Origin: Acidobacteriota bacterium
GTDB lineage: Bacteria; Acidobacteriota; UBA6911; JACQSX01
Reading direction: 5' to 3'
Length of the DNA stretch: 9,964 nucleotides
Assembly (NCBI GenBank): GCA_016199665.1
Contig: JACQGG010000242.1
Coordinates: 1-9,964 of the forward strand
Of the stretch, positions 6,484 through 9,964 are shown one piece after another (positions within the stretch are counted from its first letter, which is position 1; every line of letters starts with the position of its first letter). The notes under the pieces were generated by a model. The model had not been told where the DNA came from. It saw nothing but the letters and a program-made list of their open reading frames with translations, and ran no database searches. Position numbers and translations under genes: made by a program.

Positions 6484-7719
6484 TTACAGGCCGCGGTTCA
6501 GAGTCAGTGTACCGACTGCCGGCGGGTTCGCTCCTCCACCCACAAACGTTACCGTGAAGTTCCCGATGATCCGGTCCGGACGCGCGGTCCCTGTGATGCG
6601 CAATGAAGTGATGTTTGGATTGGGGATAGAATTCGCGGTGAATGTCCAACTCCCGTCAGCTCCAATAACCAAGGTCATCGGGCCGAAAGGGACAGCGTTG
6701 CCCGTGGCGGTGAAGCCCCGGTCGCTGAAGGTCCCCGTGAGCACGACCGGTCCGCTCGGCGGCGGGCCGCCAAACACCTCGCCCCCGAGGGTGAGATTGA
6801 TCACGACCAGATTAGCCAGCAGGTTGACGGCGAGAGTGAGCCCCGTTGTACCCTGGGTACCGAAAGTTGTGTTGCGCCAGCTTCCCGTGTACGCCTGGCT
6901 GAACTCTTCAAAACTGAACCGCCCTGTGGATCCGCGCACAACTGCCGTGGAGGAAAGCAGGTTGTTCCGGAGAACCAGTCCCAGCGCTGAGAATTTCCCA
7001 CCGCCGCGGGGCTGGATTCGTATGGTATGGCCGGACCGATTGGCTGTCTGGCGAAGTCCAAACTCCGGCAGGAACTTGGAAACTTGGCCGTTTGGCGCCA
7101 CCGGGTTCAATTCGGGAGGGTCGACTGTTTCAAGTACGACTCCATCCGGTCCGGCATGGACCAGTGAAATGTTCAGTGGAGCGCTCCCCGGATTGGCGAC
7201 GGCCATGCCGGTCTCGTTGCCGCCCGTTGTGTCGTAGATCAGCGTCCCGAAGTCCTGGGGCGTGGAACTGAGGACCCCGATCTGGCTGCCGGCGATCTGA
7301 AACCGCACTACGCCGCCCGCCGGAAAATCAGAAGTGAATCTTGCCATTCCAAGTGAAATGTTGCCGCCTACAGTAGTCGTGAGCGTCCTGCTTCCGCCCG
7401 CCGGGATCGTGATTTGAAAACTTGATGCAGGCGCCAGACCCTCGACGGCCAGCATGCGAGGCGTTCCGTTCTGGCTGAATATGCCCAGAGTTCCCGTCAC
7501 CGGAGTGTCGAAGTTGGTGTTGGTCAGGGTGACCGTCGTGATGACATCGCCGCCCGCCGGAAGGTGCGGGAAAACGAGTGTGCTGTCTCCCCGGGCGCTG
7601 CCCCCCAGCCAGCAGAGAACCACCGCGCCCGCGGCCAACCGCCAGGCCCGCCCCGGCGCCGCCCAGCGGCTGGATGGGCGGCGAACCATGAGAGTAATCA
7701 CGCTGGCATTGTGGCTCAT
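6484..7719 (-). CDS. Secreted beta-rich protein with two related domains and a C-terminal beta module
   Basis: 411 residues starting at ATG 7717-7719, chosen because GGAGG lies 7 nt upstream. The frame is open further up but without a ribosome site. The signal peptide ends near SARG at 41-44 after AWRLAAGAVVLCWLGG. Residues about 45-145 (STLVFPHLPAGGDVITTVTL, later GTLGIFSQNGTPRML, FQITIPAGGSRTL) and about 157-262 (TGMAVANPGSAPLNISLVHA, later HTIRIQPRGGGKFSALGL) look like two diverged copies of an Ig-like or beta-sandwich domain that is abundant in acidobacterial secreted proteins. Residues about 275-411 form a separate Gly/Thr-rich beta module ending GTLTLNRGL. There is no enzyme motif, membrane helix or cell-wall anchor. 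It is probably an extracellular or surface structural or binding protein. The 5' leader (7720-7928) has several hairpins. Confidence 0.85.
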   Translation of the reverse strand: MSHNASVITLMVRRPSSRWAAPGRAWRLAAGAVVLCWLGGSARGDSTLVFPHLPAGGDVITTVTLTNTNFDTPVTGTLGIFSQNGTPRMLAVEGLAPASSFQITIPAGGSRTLTTTVGGNISLGMARFTSDFPAGGVVRFQIAGSQIGVLSSTPQDFGTLIYDTTGGNETGMAVANPGSAPLNISLVHAGPDGVVLETVDPPELNPVAPNGQVSKFLPEFGLRQTANRSGHTIRIQPRGGGKFSALGLVLRNNLLSSTAVVRGSTGRFSFEEFSQAYTGSWRNTTFGTQGTTGLTLAVNLLANLVVINLTLGGEVFGGPPPSGPVVLTGTFSDRGFTATGNAVPFGPMTLVIGADGSWTFTANSIPNPNITSLRITGTARPDRIIGNFTVTFVGGGANPPAVGTLTLNRGL

Positions 7720-7928
7720 ATTCTTTCCTCCGGGGTTCTGTTGCAGGATTGTTTGTTTCGCGAGTGAGAGGCCCCGCCTTGAAACAGGACGTTGACTTGG
7801 GCGATGTTCATCATCTTGCCTCAACGCTGCGCCAGGCTTCCGGTCATGCCCGAAGCCGTCGATCCGGCTACTCATTATGCGGATTGACCCCAGTCACTGC
7901 AAAGCCAAAAGAAAAAATAACCGGCTCA
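7720..7928 (-). promoter_or_regulatory. Structured leader upstream of the secreted beta-rich protein
   Basis: 209 bp between the M64 stop and the next start on the same strand. Three inverted repeats are seen: 7754-7786 (TGTTTC/GAAACA around a smaller AGGC/GCCT stem), 7800-7820 (GGC-GATG / CATC-TT-GCC), and 7835-7857 (GGCTTC/GAAGCC with two more pairs inside). On the minus strand a T-rich run (7905-7918) directly follows the M64 stop and may help end that transcript. I do not recognise a known riboswitch class. These may be terminator or leader hairpins of ordinary kind. Confidence 0.35.
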
Positions 7929-9527
7929 CTATCCAGGGCGGGAATACTGGTCGATAACCCGCTCGATGGCCCGCCGGCAGACGCGGCAGAATGCGACCGG
8001 GTTGCGGCTGAACATGATGCAGTCCAGTTGGGGGCGGTAGAGGCCCTTTGGCTCGTAGCTTGCGCCCTCAAATGCCCCCACTTTTCCGAAGTAGCTCAGT
8101 GATGACAGAAACTTGCTTTCCCAGTCCTGTTGCTCCCGCATCAGTTTGTCGACCTCGCCTTCCGGCGCGTTCCGGTCAATGAGCTCCCGCCGCCTGGCCT
8201 GGTATGCCCAGCTCTGTTTATCATACGCATCCTTGTTCCACAGGGTGGGTATCGGTGTTCCGGTTTCCACCAGGTCACGCCACTTGAGATTGGCCGGGTC
8301 GCCAAGGGCAGTCACATTCGGTTCCCACGGTTCGGGATGCTCGGCAGCGCCGGTTGCGTAAGCGACGGGCGAAGTGTAGTACTCATCAGCCAGGCCCGCA
8401 AAATGGTGTCCAAACTCATGAATAAAGATATAGTCGGCGTAGGCTGTATCCACGGCGGTCGTTGCCTGAAAGTTGAAGATCCCTCCCCCGCCATATTTTT
8501 TCTCATTGACCAAAATCTCAATAAACTCGTAAGGCGCCGCCGAGGCAACGTCGCGCAAGGTGGAATTATCGTAAGTGAGAATATAGCGGTCCGTGTCGAA
8601 GATGTTGTACTCGACTCGAAGCGGAGTGCGGCGAAAATCCCCCGAGCGCGGCCGGTTGATCCCGCTTTGAGGGGAAGGAAGATCGATGGCCCGTACATTA
8701 AAGTCAGACTTCCGGCTCTTGAAAGGCTCCAAAGCGAACAGAGCGTCCACTAATCGCTTTGCGTCGGCATGGAACTTGGCCAGTTCCGCTTCCGCATATC
8801 CCTCACCCAGGATGAGCAGATCGACCTTCTCCTGCGGCGCCCCGTTTTCCAGCAGCGTCCAAACTCTTCCTCGCGGTTGGACCATCGCTGGGTTCACAAA
8901 GCGGGAATTTGGATCGACCACCGTGGACCAGATCTCATGAAAGCTGTTTTCCGGGTCCCGTTTTTTCAGAACCACCTGGACGGGCCTTTTCGGCCAGGGA
9001 AAGCGAAGAGACTCATGGAAGGTCCGGTGAAGCTTCTTGGCCTCGTCGGTCGTCTCCCACTCTCCGTAGATGGAAGCAAACCCACGCGAATAGAGGATTT
9101 GATTCGTGCCTCGATCCATGACCTCGAAGAAGTATTTGCCCAGGTTTGTGTCATCCAGAAGTCGTATGCGGCTCCCCGCCCACGGACCGTCAGATACGAT
9201 GCGATCGCCCGCGACGATCTCCATATTGGCGTCGCCGGTATGGAAGTAGTCCAACCGCAGGGTCCGGTCGGTAAAGTAAGCCTCAAAACGGCTTTGCGCC
9301 TGAGGTGCCTGCGCCATCAGAGCGGCGCATCCGAGGATGAGAAGGTCTCCAAGCCTGCCCCAGTATCGGCATGGGCGGCGTTCCGAGCGCGGCGGGGCTG
9401 CAGGCCGCTTGCTGTGCTGTCCGTCGTCGACGCTGTGCCGCGACATCGTCTCACGCCTTTCGATCGCCCTGCAGTCTCCAGGCGCGCCACCCATCCCGAT
9501 ACTTGAACAGGCTCCGAGTTCTTCCAT
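7929..9527 (-). CDS. Secreted zinc metallopeptidase, family M64
   Basis: 532 residues. The active-site motif is HEFGHHFAGLADEY at 370-383: His370, His374 bind zinc, Glu371 is the catalytic base, and Asp381 fits the third ligand known for M64 (IgA-type) peptidases. Other family marks are the N-terminal beta domain (80-215), VDLLILGEGYAEAE at 235-248 which begins the catalytic domain, and a C-terminal DCIMFSRNPVAFCRVC with Cys503, Cys514 and Cys517. A hydrophobic signal segment, DLLILGCAALMAQAPQAQ, sits at 61-78, after an unusually long, charged n-region. The chosen start at ATG 9525-9527 has GGGG 6 nt upstream and a TATAAT box 27 bp away. An internal ATG at 9444-9446 would give a shorter n-region and has AAAGG 9 nt upstream, so it stays possible. 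It cleaves peptides outside the cytoplasm, but the substrate is unknown. Confidence 0.92.
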   Translation of the reverse strand: MEELGACSSIGMGGAPGDCRAIERRETMSRHSVDDGQHSKRPAAPPRSERRPCRYWGRLGDLLILGCAALMAQAPQAQSRFEAYFTDRTLRLDYFHTGDANMEIVAGDRIVSDGPWAGSRIRLLDDTNLGKYFFEVMDRGTNQILYSRGFASIYGEWETTDEAKKLHRTFHESLRFPWPKRPVQVVLKKRDPENSFHEIWSTVVDPNSRFVNPAMVQPRGRVWTLLENGAPQEKVDLLILGEGYAEAELAKFHADAKRLVDALFALEPFKSRKSDFNVRAIDLPSPQSGINRPRSGDFRRTPLRVEYNIFDTDRYILTYDNSTLRDVASAAPYEFIEILVNEKKYGGGGIFNFQATTAVDTAYADYIFIHEFGHHFAGLADEYYTSPVAYATGAAEHPEPWEPNVTALGDPANLKWRDLVETGTPIPTLWNKDAYDKQSWAYQARRRELIDRNAPEGEVDKLMREQQDWESKFLSSLSYFGKVGAFEGASYEPKGLYRPQLDCIMFSRNPVAFCRVCRRAIERVIDQYSRPG

Positions 9528-9554
9528 GGTCGTCCCCTTTCTCCGGCTCCCACG

Positions 9555-9560
9555 ATTATA
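9555..9560 (-). promoter_or_regulatory. Consensus -10 box of the M64 gene
   Basis: The minus strand reads TATAAT here, 27 bp before the chosen ATG of the peptidase gene. That would give a leader of about 20 nt containing the ribosome site. No matching -35 hexamer is found 16-18 bp upstream, so the promoter is either weak or needs an activator. Confidence 0.4.
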
Positions 9561-9678
9561 TGGAGAAAACGCCAGGCGGAGGTATTCTTCAGTTTCTCTT
9601 GCACTCCATCCAACCCGGAAGGGAGCCTCGTCACCGACCCCCGCTGCCGCCCCCTTTTCCTTGGGCTGTACTCCGGGT

Positions 9679-9706
9679 TTGAGCGGGAATGTTTTTGTGG
9701 CAAAAT
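9679..9706 (+). promoter_or_regulatory. Candidate promoter of the rightmost gene
   Basis: TTGAGC (9679-9684) and CAAAAT (9701-9706) are 16 bp apart, each matching the sigma-70 consensus at 4 of 6 positions. A 6-bp inverted repeat AAATGG/CCATTT (9703-9708, 9715-9720) overlaps the -10 box and could be an operator. The leader to the TTG start would be about 100 nt. Confidence 0.3.
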
Positions 9707-9816
9707 GGCCTCGACCATTTCGAAGGAAAGATGAGGGTGACGCAGCTCAGGAGTCCGCAGCGTGACAGCTCCGCAACTATCGCGGCTCATGCTCAGCCGG
9801 ACTGGAGGTTTATGCC

Positions 9817-9964
9817 TTGATCTCGAATACACGATTTCGCCTGCTGGCCATGGTCTTGACGGCGATTCTCCTTGTCGGCGACGGCTGCACCAGGAATGCG
9901 CCTGCCCTCACATCCGCCCACGCCAGGCAGTTCATCGACCATGCCAACCAGGTGATGCTGAAGC
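9817..9964 (+). CDS. N-terminus of a probable M2-family (ACE-like) peptidase
   Basis: The gene starts with TTG at 9817-9819, preceded by GGAGG at 9804-9808 with 8-nt spacing. The nearby ATG at 9812 hits a stop after two codons, and an in-frame ATG at codon 12 would shorten the signal. The 49 visible residues begin with an export signal (RFRLLAMVLTAILLVGDGC) with a Cys at about residue 24 in an imperfect lipobox, followed by a Thr/Ala linker and ARQFIDHANQVMLK. That last segment fits the first helix of bacterial M2 peptidyl-dipeptidases (A-x-x-F-I/V-x-x-A-x-x-x-L-x-K-L). The zinc motif HEMGH lies outside the window, so the call rests on the start alone. The gene is divergent from the M64 peptidase. 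Confidence 0.5.
   Translation, partial: MISNTRFRLLAMVLTAILLVGDGCTRNAPALTSAHARQFIDHANQVMLK

Noticed and set aside
6455..7237. 260-codon plus-strand open frame
   Set aside because: Antisense to the secreted beta-rich gene, which has a strong ribosome site. The product has no recognisable domain and an odd Pro/Val/Arg composition.
7720..7928. Known riboswitch in the leader
   Set aside because: Compared by eye with cyclic-di-GMP and SAM class signatures; the conserved cores were not found.
8769..9506. 245-codon plus-strand open frame
   Set aside because: It lies antisense to the M64 peptidase, which has a full zinc motif and signal peptide. High GC content produces long open frames on the opposite strand.

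Overview
The window looks like chromosomal DNA of a GC-rich Gram-negative bacterium, most likely an Acidobacteriota member of the Solibacter/Bryobacter type. This is inferred from protein style alone. The main clues are an Oar-like TonB-dependent receptor with an N-terminal carboxypeptidase-regulatory-like domain and a terminal Phe, a Gly/Thr-rich secreted beta protein with duplicated domains, and secreted M64 and M2-type metallopeptidases. There is no rRNA or other phylogenetic marker. Nearly every gene encodes an exported or envelope protein. The exceptions are the carbonic anhydrase and the small truncated gene beside it. 

Layout from left to right. 1-228 (+): C-terminal end of an unidentified protein. 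305-345: strong hairpin between two convergent genes. 346-975 (-): beta-class carbonic anhydrase, whose 5' end overlaps a small, probably truncated gene (888-1157, -). 1224-4121 (-): large Oar-like outer-membrane receptor whose plug region is unusually short. 4122-4501: divergent AT-rich control region with a 35-bp dyad (4172-4206) and a 12-bp palindrome (4230-4241). 4502-5392 (+): exported glycerophosphodiester phosphodiesterase, overlapping by 4 nt a secreted protein of unknown function (5389-6195). 6196-6440: composite inverted-repeat element between convergent genes. 6484-7719 (-): secreted two-part beta-rich protein with a structured leader. 7929-9527 (-): secreted peptidase M64 with a consensus -10 box just upstream. 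9817 to the window edge (+): start of a probable M2-family (ACE-like) peptidase. 

How the genes fit together. The receptor suggests uptake or binding of large substrates at the outer membrane. The two divergent metallopeptidases suggest periplasmic or extracellular peptide breakdown. The phosphodiesterase and its coupled partner suggest handling of phospholipid head groups in the periplasm. I see no phage, transposase, CRISPR array, tRNA, rRNA, or evident defence or biosynthetic cluster. The most unusual items are the composite repeat at 6196-6440, the reduced plug of the receptor, the dyad upstream of the receptor, and the truncated gene overlapping the carbonic anhydrase.
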